In this document: piece by piece, positions 9,321 to 19,873 of the stretch
How the letters are laid out: each line of letters opens with the position of its first letter
How positions within the stretch are numbered: the stretch's first letter is position 1
NCBI GenBank assembly: GCA_001430745.1
Contig: KQ481971.1
Coordinates: 340,374-369,417 of the forward strand
Direction: 5' to 3'
DNA: 29,044 bases
DNA from: Auxenochlorella pyrenoidosa
Lineage: Eukaryota > Chlorophyta > Trebouxiophyceae > Chlorellales > Chlorellaceae
The notes under the pieces: model-generated
Told to the model about the DNA's origin: nothing
Seen by the model: the letters and a program-made list of their open reading frames with translations, nothing else
Databases searched by the model: none
Program-made: the position numbers and the translations under genes

Positions 9321-12300
9321 GTGGCTGGGTGAGTAGAGCCCGGAAAGACGACTTGAATGTTTTCAGGCGCATGACCAGAGGTCGCTGCCCCTTGAGTTTC
9401 GCAGCCGCACCTCTGGGTGCCACTGCCGCCACCGCCGCAGCCGTTGCCTGCCTGGCCTGCAGGCTGGCGTGCGGAGTCTACCTGTTGCACTCTCTCCCTG
9501 CCATCCTCTTCCCGTCTGGCATGCTGGCTTCGATGCTGACATTGCTGGCAGGCGTGCTGCTAGGCCTGGCCGGCGCAGCTGCCGCTCTGGTGAGCAGCCC
9601 AGACCTCACTTGGCGATGCTGGTACTGCGGCATTCATGCTGGGTGTTAAGCTGCTGTTTTGCTGTACTTAACATGCTGCCCTCCCACCTCAACCTGGCAG
9701 GCAGCGGCTTTCTTCCAGCTCACGAAGCCCGGCCATGTCAGCACCACCAGCCAACCACTTCAGCCGGGGCCGCGTGGCCGGCGGACCAGCGGGCACGCTG
9801 GCGCAGCTGCCACGTCGCCGGGCCCCACGCTGCCGCATGCCATTGCGGTGCGCGGCGTGCTCAGCGGCGTGGTGTACACAGCACCCGCATCCGCGTGGCG
9901 GCGCACCGACACGGTGGCCAACTGGCCGCCCACGTGCGATCCATCGCAGCCGTTCCGTGCGTGGGAGGCCAGCCTGGCGCAGGGCACATTGGTGCTGCGG
10001 CCCATCGTGCCGCCGCCAGGCGCCAAGCCGCCCTCCCCGGGACGAGGCGGCGCCACCAAGCAGCCAGGCGCAGCAGAGGTCGCCAGTGCCGGCGGCAGCA
10101 CCAGCGATTCTGCAGCCAGGGCGGAGGCGGCCGCTGCTGCTGGCCCGGGGGCCCCTGCCCCGGGTGCTGCTGTCGCCTCGGCACCAGCTCCTGCCAAGGT
10201 GGGCATCCCGCTGGAGGGGTGCACTGTGGAGCTGGTGGCGGATGGGCTGCAGGGGCGCAGCAGCTGGATCCGTCGCGCGCCACTGCTCATCCGGCACCCC
10301 AGGTGGAACCTGCTCGAGGGTGAACCCGCCTTCTACCTGTGGGCAGGTGGGTGCGCTGGCAGGCTGCAGCCTGCTGCCCGTCCTTGAACGGGTGCATGCT
10401 GCTGGTGTCGCCAGGGAGGTTCTGCGGCTGGTCAGTGGGTCGGTGGGCGGGCGCAGGCTTGGTGCGCGCATTGTGGTGTCCAGACGCGCACCCCAGCACA
10501 TGTATGCACTGCGTCGGGGCTGATGCGGTTGACGCACAACAGCTCTGGAAGGCTGTGGGCACCGCTTGCCTGAAGGTCGTTGCACACATTGTGGAGGCAG
10601 CTGTGCATCCTAGGTGTGCAAGTTGTGTTGCTCCCGCTGCCTGTGGCCAAAATTCTCCAGGCTGCCGTCCGTGCCCCTGCAGATGACCCTGCTGCCAAGC
10701 AGCAGTGGCTGCACGCCCTGGGCTGGTGGTGCCAGGATGGCGAGCGGCTGGCTGCCATTGACGCCATGTACAGCGCATATTGCGGGGTCATGCGGGACCG
10801 CAGCTGCCTCGAGTATACTGAGCAGGCACTGCCCGTGGACGATGGGCAGGGCAGCGCTGCCGCGGAGGCGGCGCTGCCTGGGGTGGCCGCAGGAGCAGCA
10901 GGGCCGGCGGCGCAGCAGTCGCGCAGGGCCGGCTGGAAAGGCTGGGGCTCCAGCAAGGTGCAGTCAATGCGGCGAAAGATGCAAGAACGGCGGGGGCGCA
11001 GCGCCGCAGGCAGTGGCGATGCGCCTGTGCCCAACAGCGAGCCACCTGCTGTGGAGAGAGCCAGTGCAGCAGCGCCAGGGATGGCGGCAGTGGCAGCTCG
11101 CGGCAGGGCCGGCTCTGCGCTGCCCAGTGCAGCTGCCTCTCCTGCCAAGCCAGAGCTGGCGCCTGCCGAGCTGCAGTCCCTTGACAGCATCATGGAGGCC
11201 AAGTGGATGCAGTCGCGCAAGATCCAGGTGGGTGCATGTCCTGTTGAACTTTATGCTCATGCTCACATGCTGCTGCTGTTCACACGGTGCTTGAACGGTG
11301 CTTGAACAGACATGCAGCAGCGAGCACTTGCTGCCCCCGCCATCTTCTTCCGGCTCTCCACTCCTGCGTGCATGTGTGAGTCGACAGCACACTCTCTTTC
11401 CTGTCGCCGACCACCGGGCTGTGCCGTCTGGTCAAGAGCATGTGCCACGTGCACCCCTGCCTGCAGGTGCCGCCCACAGTGACCGAGGCGGTGGTGCGCT
11501 CTCGACACGCGTCACACCCTAGCTCTCATGCCTCGTCGCCCAAGGCCATGCCCCGCCTTGCTTACAGCTCAGGCGGCGCCGAGCTGCCAGGGTGGCCTGA
11601 CGCCAGTGGCGGCTCGGCTGGGGGCGGCGGCGCCCCCCGGCGCCTGCCCAGCGACGACTTTGCCACGCCCCAGCTGGGCAGCAGCCCGGTTGCTGCTGGC
11701 TTGGCCTCGCCGTCGCGCCTCAGCAGCGCAGCAGCGGCAGCGGCGCTCCCGCCAGGCAGCCCACTGGTGGCTGCAGGCGCGGCGCCCCGCCCATACGGCG
11801 ACCAGCGGGAAGTCAGGGAGGCTGGAGAAGCAGGCGGCGCCGCCGAGGCGGCGCCGGCTCCTGCAGACGAGAGCCTGGCCGGGCCGCTGCCAGAGGGCCT
11901 GCCGCCGCTGCTCAGCCCGGACCTGGCGGTCAACGCCTTTGTCACGCGGCTGGCCTTTGACCTCCTGCGCCGGCCAGACTTCCAGGCAAGTGGAGGCCGC
12001 CCTGCGCGGCTGCTTGCTTCCCTTTCAGCCTGCCCACCTAGCAAGCCCAGGTGGCTGGGCCAGCACATCACCCATGGCGCTTCCTGCCAGACCCCTGCCA
12101 AGCCTCCAATGCTGCTGTGCTGCCCCCTCCACTGTGCAGGAGCACGTGCGCTCCCGCATCCAGCGCCAGCTGTCCCGCCTGCAGCGCCCGGACTTTATCA
12201 CCGCGCTCGAGGTGGTGGGGGTGGACCCCGGGGGTGCGGCCCCCACGCTGCGCAACATCCGCGCGCTGCCGCAGCCCGAGGCCTCCATCTGGCCGCAGGT

Positions 12301-13072
12301 GCTGTTCGACATGCGGTACCAAGGTGGGGCCACGGGCAGACCTGGGTCTGCCTGGCAAGGCTGCCTTGCCATGTTTTTTAGCATTATTGGAAGCTTTCAG
12401 CAGCTTTGGTGATCAGGAAGCATCATGCGTGCTCTGCCGGGCCAACGCTGCCAAACATCAGTGCAAACTCTGCCTGGCTCATTCAAACTCACTGGCTGTC
12501 TGTTTTCCTGCCCTCTCAGGTGCCTTCACTGTGACCATTGAGATGAAGGTGGACATCCGGGATGCTGCAGCCTGGGGCAGGCTGGACCAGGCGCTCACAC
12601 GCCTGGCAGAGGGCAAGAAGAAGGCTGGCGGCGGCAGCAGCAGCAGCAGCAGCAGCGCAGGGCAACCCCCGCCGCACGCCGCCTCGGCTCCAATGCTGGG
12701 CGGCATGGAAGCATTGGATGAGGAGGAGGCTGAGGGCGAGGGCCTGGGCTTCGAGGCTCCTGGCAGCCCGGACAGCTCAGCCTCGGGCTCGGCAGCAGCG
12801 GCAGGGGACAGCCAGGAGGCAGAGGGGCAGGACAGGGCGGGTGGCAAGGGGCGGCGGGGCGTGCTGAGCGGGCTGCGCCTGTACTCTGCCAGGAAGCTGC
12901 GGCAGCTGGCGGAGAACACGGCGCAGCACATCTCACGGTGAGGCGCGTGCCATGCAGCGGGCGCTGGGTAGTGTCACCTGCCCACGAGTGGCTGGACATT
13001 CAGTTGGCCCCTGCCCTGTATCAGTGTCTGTACGGGGCGCTCTCTCGTCCTCATGCCTGGCAGGCCAGCCCT

Positions 13073-13107
<35 letters not shown>

Positions 13108-13989
13108 CTGGGCTGCCTGCGTTCCATGTGCCCCTCCTCCGCTCCATGCCCCTGCAGCATTCCACTGCGGCTCAGCCTGACCTTCAGCCTGCTTGAGGGG
13201 ACGATGTGCGCCTGGGTGCCGCCCCCGCCCGGCAACCGCGCCTTCTACTCGTTTGTGGCGCCGCCGCGCCTGGAGCTGACGGCGCGGCCCGAGGTGGGCC
13301 AGCCGAAGAACTGCACCATGCTGCTTGTGCCACGAGGTGGTTCCACTGCCACTCCCGGGCCCACTTACAGTGTCAATCCAGAATCCAGCCCAGTACAGCT
13401 TGTCAAGCTGCTGAAACACAGCTCACTCGCACGCTGCTGCTCGCCTGCGCTGCAGCTGGCCGGGCGGCTGCTCAAGTACAGCTACCACATCGCGCGCGTG
13501 AGCCACTGGATCGAGCAGCGCATGCGGGCGGCCATCACGCGCAACATGGTCTTCCCAGGTCAGCCAGCCGGCTGCCTTTCGAGGCACCAGAGGTGTCTTG
13601 CTTGTCCAGGGCTCTGTGAAGTTCTGCCCTGCACCAATTTTCCTGTGCACGGCGCTTGCACAAACCCCGGACACCTGCATTTGTACGAGTGAACAAGTGG
13701 AAAAACATGCGCCCGCGCCCCCCTCTGCCCCGCCCTGGCTTCCACTGCAGGAGGCGGCGACATCGTGCTGCTCCCTTTGATGGCGCTGGAGCACCCCAAT
13801 GCAGCCGATGGCCTGCCATCCCTGCGGGGCTACGCGCAGCAGGCGGCAGATGCTGCTGCCAGAGAGCAGGATCGGCAGGATGAGGAGGAGGGGGATGAAG
13901 CAGCGGATGCGGCAGCAACAGGGGCAACGGCAGCAGCAGCAGCAGCAGCCGCTGACGCAGGCCCAGCAGCAGACGCTCGGCAGCAGCAG

Positions 13990-14028
<39 letters not shown>

Positions 14029-15410
14029 TGGCAGCCAGGACAGCAGGGGCCTTCCCCGGTAGCAGCAATGGCGGCAGCAGGCCAGGCTGCAGAGCAGCAG
14101 CTGCAGCCGCTGCAGAGCTCGTCTCAGGAGGAGCTGCCTGGAGAGCCATCCCTGTCGGCGCTGGCTGCAGCACACCAGGCTGCAGCGCTTGCTGCGGGCA
14201 CAGAAGCGGCAGGCACGGCGCCCCCTCCAGGCGGCAGCAACGGCCACCTGATCAGCCCGCGCTGTGAGCATGCCGGCACGAACGCCAGCGCCGGTGCAAA
14301 CCCCGATGTAGATGCTGCAGCAGAGGTGGGCTCCCCTCTTGCTTCCCTGGATTTCCACGCAGGCGGCCGCGGCCGCTTGGCATCCGATGCCTGGGATGCA
14401 GCCATGGTGCAGGAAGGCCGCCCAGCTGTCGAGGCTCCCACCCCACGCCTGGCCAGCCAGCAGTGGCAGCAGCCGCTGCCGCCCGTCCCCTCGCCCCTGG
14501 CTGCAGGGCTGGGGCAGGGTTCCATGCAGCTGCAGGCGCAGCACGGCGGCGCTGGCAGCGCATTCGATCCAGCTGCTGCTGCTGCAGCACCCGTGGCCAG
14601 ACCCTCGCTGCAGCTCAAGCTGTCTACCAGCCGCAGCCTGGACCCAGACTTCACGACTTCCGCAGAGCACACTGGGTTTGGGGAGGCGCCGGCCAGCGCC
14701 CTGCCCAACTACGGCCCTGTGCGGCGCACGCTGTCGGCCCGGGGCGACGCAACCGGCGGCAGCGGAGGCGGGACGCCCCCTGCTCGCGGCAGCCAGGAGG
14801 CGGTGGGGGAGGCCATCAGCCGCAGCCTGGCCACCCTGCGCCGCCAGAACAGCAGCATGAAGCAGCAGCAGGCAGCCGAGGCGGCCGCGCATGCAGGGCA
14901 CTTCCTGGCGCAGCAGCAGGTGCAGGTGCAGCCGCAGCAGCCCCGCGCAGCCTCCCGCTCCGGCTCTGCCGGCGATTCGCCAGAGCAGGATGGGAGCAGC
15001 GGCGGGCACGCCGGCGACCCCCGCCGGCTGCGCCAGACAGGGTCGTTCAAGGAGCAGGCAGGCAAGCCATGCTGTCAAGGACGCTTGCCAGCATGTTTCC
15101 GGTGTGTAACAATGCTGCGGTTTCAAGCGTGAAGGCCCGTCGTGCTTCCCTTGCTGCTCAAGTAGCCAGCTGTTGCCCTCCCCCACCCCCCTCTGCAGGC
15201 AAATTGTTCAACCGAATGAATGCGGCCGGGAAGGCTCTTGCCTCCCAGATGCAGGACATGCAGCAGCAGCGCGCAGCCGCTCGCCTGACACGTGCCTCCA
15301 GCGCTAGCAGCCCCGGTGCCGGTGCCGAGCTCCGTGGGTCTTCTGGGAGCGGCAGCGGCAGCAGCGGCAGCCCCTTCCACCGCACCCCCAGCCAGTTGGG
15401 CGCGCTGTAG
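9249..15410 (+). CDS. TEX2/Nvj2-like SMP-domain lipid-transfer protein with polyQ tail
   Basis: Exons are 9249-9328, 9367-9589, 9701-10346, 10683-11227, 11467-11985, 12140-12323, 12520-12937, 13158-13293, 13456-13558, 13751-15061 and 15199-15410, giving 1,458 aa with all phases joining. Hydrophobic segments at about aa 45-105 should anchor it in a membrane, probably ER. A PH-like region follows (LEGCTVELV, RSSWIRRAPLLIRH, FYLWAG; about 268-345). The SMP domain is about 645-960: LSPDLAVNAFVTRLAFDLL, EVVGVDPGGAAPTLRNIRAL, LFDMRYQGAFTVTIEMKVD, VSHWIEQRMR. TM-PH-SMP is the TEX2/Nvj2 layout; those proteins move lipids at ER contact sites (family knowledge). The tail past 1,000 is low complexity with 16 glutamines. 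Oddities are a 38-nt first intron, two GC donors (11986, 15062) and a 162-nt in-frame intron (13294-13455). The 5' end comes from a duplicated module, so the start is the least certain part. Confidence 0.8.
11986..11987 (+). other. GC splice donor, SMP gene intron 5
   Basis: CAG followed by gcaagt, the optimal GC-donor context. It joins RRPDFQ to EHVRSRIQ in phase 0 inside the SMP domain; I see no suitable GT nearby. Confidence 0.8.
13077..13108 (+). repeat. (CTGC)8 microsatellite in SMP gene intron 7
   Basis: Eight uninterrupted CTGC units form part of the pyrimidine-rich region upstream of the acceptor at 13156-13157. It is likely polymorphic between strains. Confidence 0.9.
13981..14028 (+). 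repeat. CAG/CAA repeat encoding 16 glutamines
   Basis: Sixteen in-frame Gln codons with two CAA interruptions, in exon 10 of the SMP gene just past the lipid-binding domain. They are followed by a Gln/Ala/Ser-rich tail. Confidence 0.92.
15062..15063 (+). other. GC splice donor, SMP gene last intron
   Basis: CAG followed by gcaagc joins KEQAG to KLFNRMNAAGK in phase 1. The nearest GT (15103) is in the wrong phase. Reading through ends at TGA 15130-15132. Confidence 0.7.
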
Positions 15411-15606
15411 AATGGGCATGGAAGTAACCTCTCGCTTGTGGCCTGGCGTGGCTTTGTACCGACTCTCAATCTGCATAACTGCTAGTTATCATTTTTGCAA
15501 CGTACGAGCAACGTGAATTGCGACATCTAAAGGTTTGAGTCCTTAACAGACACACTTGCAGTTTCCACGATTGAATTCATGGGCATGTCGCGCCCTGTCG
15601 GGGCGC
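15411..15606. other. Short convergent intergenic region
   Basis: Only 196 bp separate the stop codons of the SMP gene (plus) and the MBOAT gene (minus), so their 3' UTRs must abut or overlap. No clear TGTAA is seen on either strand. Confidence 0.6.
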
Positions 15607-17445
15607 TCAGGCCAGCAGGCCGCTCGCTCTGCTGCTCGCGGCCACAAACCAGCTGCGCCAGAGCACCACGTAGCGGCCAAACAGGGGGATGCGGTCCACC
15701 GGGTTGTAGAACAGCGGGTGCGCCACCGCCATGAGCAGGCACAGCGTGGCGGCCGTGCGCAGCGGCGCGGGCGGCTTGGCGCCAAGCTGGCCCAGCGACG
15801 CCACTAGGCGCCGCTCCGCAAGAATCAGCGGCCCCTGCGCACATTAAGATGAGGGGGGTGGATATGAATCGCTGTCGGCCTGTCAGTCATGAGGAGGGGG
15901 AGGTGCATGGGGATGTTGGAAGAAGGCCGCCGCCAAGGAGGCTGCATCGAAGCACAGGGAGGAAGGCGCAGCCGGGCGTGCAGCGCCGCCCACCGCCCTA
16001 CTGGCCTGCAGCGAGAAGAAGGCAAACCAGTAGCCGCGCGTCGTCTGCCCAGCAATCGCCCACATGATGAACTCGTGCATGGCGCCGCTGGTCAGGAAGC
16101 CCGCGCAGAGCGCCAGGGCGCGGCTGCTGTCGCGGCCCGCCGCGCTGGCTGCGGCTGGCCGGCGCGCCCGGCCCACGCCGCTCGGTGGAGCGCCTGGGCT
16201 GCGCCGGATGAGGGCGCCCTCACAGAAGGGCTCGTACACTGCGATGCGCACCGCGTTGCTGCAAGCCAGGTTCCAACACCTGGGGGGTGGGGATGGGGTT
16301 GGGGGCAGCCCGACCAGGCAAGATGGGCAGAGAGTCAAAAAGCGAGCGGCGCCTGGTTTATGGGGCCGACGTCAACAGTTTGCAGCGGGGTTGCCAAGCG
16401 CTGCCGGGCGTGGGCTGTGCTGATTGGAGGAGCGGGTGCGCTGGGCGACGGCCAATGCAAGTGCCCTGGCCGCGTTGCCGTGGGAGCCGGCTCACCGGCC
16501 CCAAAAGGCGGCCAGGCTGCGCGCCTCGGTCCAGGGCGGCCGGAAGAGCGGCTGCAGGCGCAGGCCCAGCCAGGGGAGGGCCACTGCTTCCAGCAGGCCC
16601 AGCTGGAAGCCTGCAGCCAGGTGTAGAGCACAATGTGTGCACAGCAGCACAGTGGCGGCTTGTGGCGTACTGCTGTACTGTCGGCTGACCAGTTGTACTG
16701 GCGGCCCACCAGCCAGGGGCTGCAATCGGCAATTCAAGTGCCGGCCAGGAGCCCCAAAGCATGACCAGATGTTCAGAAGAATAAGCCAGTGAAGCACTGA
16801 ACGGCGTGCTGCTTTGCTGCCAACCCCGAACAAGCAGCGCCAGCCTCTCCTGCACACGCCCGCACTGCCCCAGTACTCACCCAGCCAGCCGTACATAGCG
16901 AGGGAGAGCAGCGCCTGCTTGACAATCAGGGGAGGCCCCGACACGGCCCCCAGCAGGCACAGCGCTGTGATGGCAGCATTGACGGCCGTCCGCCGCGCGA
17001 GGCTGCCGCCGCCGTCGCTGCTGCCGCTCCCGTCCGCTGCCGGCGCCACTGCTGCTGATGCACCAGGCGTCTTGGCCCTCGGAGCACCCCCCGGTGGGGG
17101 CGCTGACGTGTCGGCCAGCAGGGGCATGATGTACAGGGCGAGGAATTGGGGCAGCCGCCAGCGTCGTGCCGCCAGCTGGCCTCGGCCGCAGAACAGGGCC
17201 AGGGCCTTGGAAGAGGCGATCCAGGAGATGGCAAAGGTGGTCATGCCCCGGGTGGAGTGGCAGGTGTTGGCGTCAAAGAGCAGCAGCGGCGCCGCAAAGT
17301 TAATGGCTATGCAGGCCGCCGCCACGGCGCCCAGCAGCGGGTGCCCGGCCGGGAGGCGGGAGCAGCGGTAAAGCGCCGCGCCGCTTCCGACAAGTAACGC
17401 CAACGTGGCCGCCACCGCGGCAGGGTAGCTGAGCGGCTTGACCAT
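15607..17445 (-). CDS. Wax-synthase-like membrane-bound O-acyltransferase (MBOAT)
   Basis: Exons are 17445-16881, 16610-16496, 16279-16006 and 15834-15607, giving 393 aa in about eight hydrophobic segments. Wax-synthase hallmarks are in order: PLFRPPWTEARSLAAFWGR, then CWNL (about aa 228-231), RIAVYEPF, SGAMHEFIMWA with the probable catalytic His (about 295), and FFSLQGPLILAE. Plant members have FWGRRWN and SGLMHE at these places. This family moves fatty acyl groups from acyl-CoA to alcohols (wax esters) or similar acceptors in the ER; the substrate cannot be told from sequence. Length is normal for the plant family. A Ser/Gly/Ala linker lies at about aa 120-155. The last intron is read as GC-AG (donor 16005), with an in-frame GT alternative at 15993. 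The gene is divergent from the archaemetzincin and convergent with the SMP gene. Confidence 0.85.
16004..16005 (-). other. GC splice donor, MBOAT gene intron 3 (GT alternative at 15993-15992)
   Basis: CAG followed by gccagt gives FFSLQGPLILAE, matching the plant wax-synthase FF-L-HG---AE pattern without a gap. The GT donor 12 nt on keeps the frame and would insert ASRA. Confidence 0.6.
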
Positions 17446-18182
17446 GGGGCTCAGAGGCCCTGCGCAGGCAAGTGTAGGATGGGGTTTTCAACCTGCTTTG
17501 CTAGCTAAACGAGTGGCTGGCGCTGCGGTGCCGCCGCCCTCTGCGCCTGCCAGTATCCCCATCCACAGCTGATAAAAACGAGACTATGGGGGCATCTGCA
17601 ACAATCCACTGCAACTCCCTTCACGTATGAAGGAAGCAGTGCGCTGAGAGGAGCGCAGCGGGCCATCTGAAGGCAGCAACTCCCACCTGCGGAGGCCAGG
17701 CTGGCCTTGCAAGGCCTTGTACAATTTGTGAGCGATCTGTGGGATCGGAGCGCAAAAGGGAGCAATCCTAGCCCTCCAAGACCAGCAAGCTGCTGACTTG
17801 GCGGATGGCATTTTGGGCTAGGGCAGCAGCATTCATACCCGAGAGGCAATGGCAACAATTGGCAATCCCTAGGGTTTGAACGGCAGCACTGGCGTACAGG
17901 GCGCGTGCGTATGTGAACAACCCGGCGCCAGGGGGTACGCAGGCTAGCGCGGTGGTGCAAGGATAAAGCATTTAGACGACGACTTTGCGATCGGACTGCT
18001 TTGCAGCACCAGCGGCAGCGCGACCGGCGCAGGCGCCACGCGGCAGCGGTGGCAACGGTGTCGGGCTCCGGGCAGCAGCGAACCTGCTGCGCAGGATCAC
18101 CTGGGGGGTTCAGGGCTTCTCGGGCCTGGGACAAATCCACACAAGCCGGAGTAGGCCGCAGCTTGAGCTTGCGCCGCACAGC
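17446..18182. promoter_or_regulatory. Divergent promoter region, MBOAT (-) / archaemetzincin (+)
   Basis: A 737-bp spacer between two start codons facing away from each other. The archaemetzincin frame is open back to about 17985 but has no upstream ATG. I see no strong TATA box, tRNA or repeat in it. Confidence 0.5.
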
Positions 18183-19372
18183 ATGCAGCACATCCTGCTG
18201 TTCCGCTTCCACACCGCCCCACCTGAAGCGCTCGACTTGCTGATCGCCCCGCTGCAAGAGGCATTCGGCCTGCCTGCGCGCACAGTGGCCGAGCCAATCA
18301 TGCTCACAGCCAGGGGACACTATGCCGAGCGGCGCCAGTGGCTGGCCAGGGGGCTCCTGCAGCAGGTGTCGGCAGCGCCTGCGCCTGTGGCGGCAGAGGG
18401 GCAGCAGCAGCAGCAGCAGCAGCATGGCACAGTTGCCCGCCTGGGGGTGGTGGATCAAGACTTGTTCGCCACAGGCAAGCCTGGACAGAGGCATGCTGGT
18501 TCGATCTACAAATCTGCAGGGCCGCCATTCAAGTCCTGCATTTGAAACCCCATACCAGCCAGAGCTTGCTGGTCCATGCCCTCTGTCAGTCTTGAGGCCA
18601 GTTCGAACTCCCGTGAATGTGTGGCGAATCGTGTCTGTTGCACTGCCTGGCAGTTCTGCCGCCCTGCCAACCGCAGGCCTAAACTTTGTGTTTGGAGAGG
18701 CAAGTGCTGCGCAGGGCTGCGCCGTCATGAGCTTTGCGAGGCAAGCAGGCGGGGAGGCGCCGACGAGGCGCGCTAGGAGCAGTGTCAGCGCATGGGACGC
18801 AGCCGGGGGCGGGCTCAGCAAGCACCTGCACCCGCGCATGCCCCTCTGATCTCCTCGCAGGCATGCCCACAGCGCCAAGGTGCTGCCTCTTGAAGTCATG
18901 GCCCCACTGCTTGCCGTCCCCGCCCTGCTGGGAGCAGGCTGGACGATGCGTTCTATGGGCTGCCGCCCTCCTCGCCGGACACCTTCCGAGCGCGCTGCGC
19001 CACCGAGGCGGTGCATGAGCTGGGCCACGTGAGTGGCGCAGCCTTGGCATGCTTTCCCTGGGTGCAGTAGGAAGCAGCTCACACAACAGCTGTCAGTTGC
19101 ACGGTCTATCACGCATGTTGGCTGTGTGCAGGGCAGCTGCTCCGCCACTCTGGCCACCCTCTGGGCGGATTCCCAACACTGCATCTGCATGACGCCCGGC
19201 TGGCGGCTGCCCCTTCATGGCGCAGGTCTTCGGCCTGCCACACTGTCGCAGCCGCCGCTGCGTCATGTGGTCTTCAAATACTCTTGCGGAGACAGATGCC
19301 AAGGGCTGGGACTGCTGCTCGCGATGCCGGGCGCGCCTGGCGGCCCTACTGGGAGCGGGGGGCGGCCCATGA
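18183..19372 (+). CDS. Archaemetzincin-family zinc metalloprotease
   Basis: Exons are 18183-18474, 18677-18740, 18938-19028 and 19226-19372, giving 197 aa, close to the usual size of compact archaemetzincins. The zinc site is complete: HELGH (aa 145-149), VFGLPHC (third His 155, Cys 156), then RSRRC and VM (Met 163), and CSRC (180-183). This fits the family pattern HExxHxxGxxHCx4CxMx16-17CxxC. Upstream blocks also match: ERRQWLARGLL, LGVVDQDLFATGLNFVFGEA and AVMSFAR. Family members are proposed aminopeptidases with a metzincin fold and a second zinc site; the substrate here is unknown. Gln and Ala runs lie at about aa 70-85. Two of three introns need GC donors (18475, 18741), and the third splits HELGH from VFGLPHC. 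No signal peptide is evident, so it is probably soluble. Confidence 0.9.
18475..18476 (+). other. GC splice donor, archaemetzincin intron 1
   Basis: ACAG followed by gcaagc joins DLFATG to LNFVFGEA in phase 1, exactly as in the conserved family block. Confidence 0.82.
18741..18742 (+). other. GC splice donor, archaemetzincin intron 2
   Basis: GAG followed by gcaagc joins MSFAR to LDDAFYG in phase 2. I find no in-phase GT donor that gives a sensible protein. Confidence 0.72.
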
Positions 19373-19873
19373 GCCGGACGCGCACCCTGGCCCCACCGCT
19401 TAGCCTGACCCCATGAGTGGGGTTGTTATCCTTGTGTCAGGTGGCGTCACTGCGGACTGCTGCCTTCTGCTCCAGGCCACGGAAGAACCGGCCTCGCCCT
19501 TGAGCCACCAAACTGGCCCCCTCCTGTCCCCAGCGGTAGCCATGACTGCAGCCATCAGGGTTCCACTCTCTTCAGTGCTCTCGCGCTTTCCTGTGCATTC
19601 GTTACAGAGGTGCCCACGCGGCAGGGTGTCCATTGGCAGTTCTCAGTGCAGCAGGGAGGGTGATGACAGCGGCAGCAGGGCCGGGGGTACAGAGGGGGAG
19701 GTACAGGGAGCCCCTGGGGCAGAAAGCATTTACAGCCAGCCAATGCAGCCTGCAGCAGTGTTGCACAGGGCGAGTCGTGACCCGGGGTAGCCAGGCTTTC
19801 ATGTGGGCACAAGCCGGGTGACCGGGCGCATGCCATGGCCACGGTGGGCTCGGCTGCCAGCTAGGATCATTGC
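19373..19873. other. Convergent 3' region, archaemetzincin (+) / LHCII gene (-)
   Basis: 501 bp between the two stop codons, holding both 3' UTRs. I see no other gene. Confidence 0.6.
19602..19606 (-). terminator. TGTAA polyadenylation signal of the LHCII gene
   Basis: TGTAA on the minus strand, about 270 nt after the LHCII stop codon; a typical algal position. Confidence 0.55.

Noticed and set aside
13423..15186. 587-aa minus-strand ORF
   Set aside because: It is antisense to SMP-gene exons 9-10. Its poly-Leu run is the CAG repeat read backwards; it has no domain and unlikely composition.
18490..18620. tRNA B-box-like strings (ggttcgatc, agttcgaactc) in archaemetzincin intron 1
   Set aside because: The flanking bases do not form a T stem or an acceptor stem, and no A box is at the right distance.
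17505..19190. 561-aa minus-strand ORF
   Set aside because: It spans a divergent promoter region and lies antisense to the archaemetzincin zinc-site exons. It shows no motif; such ORFs are expected in GC-rich DNA.
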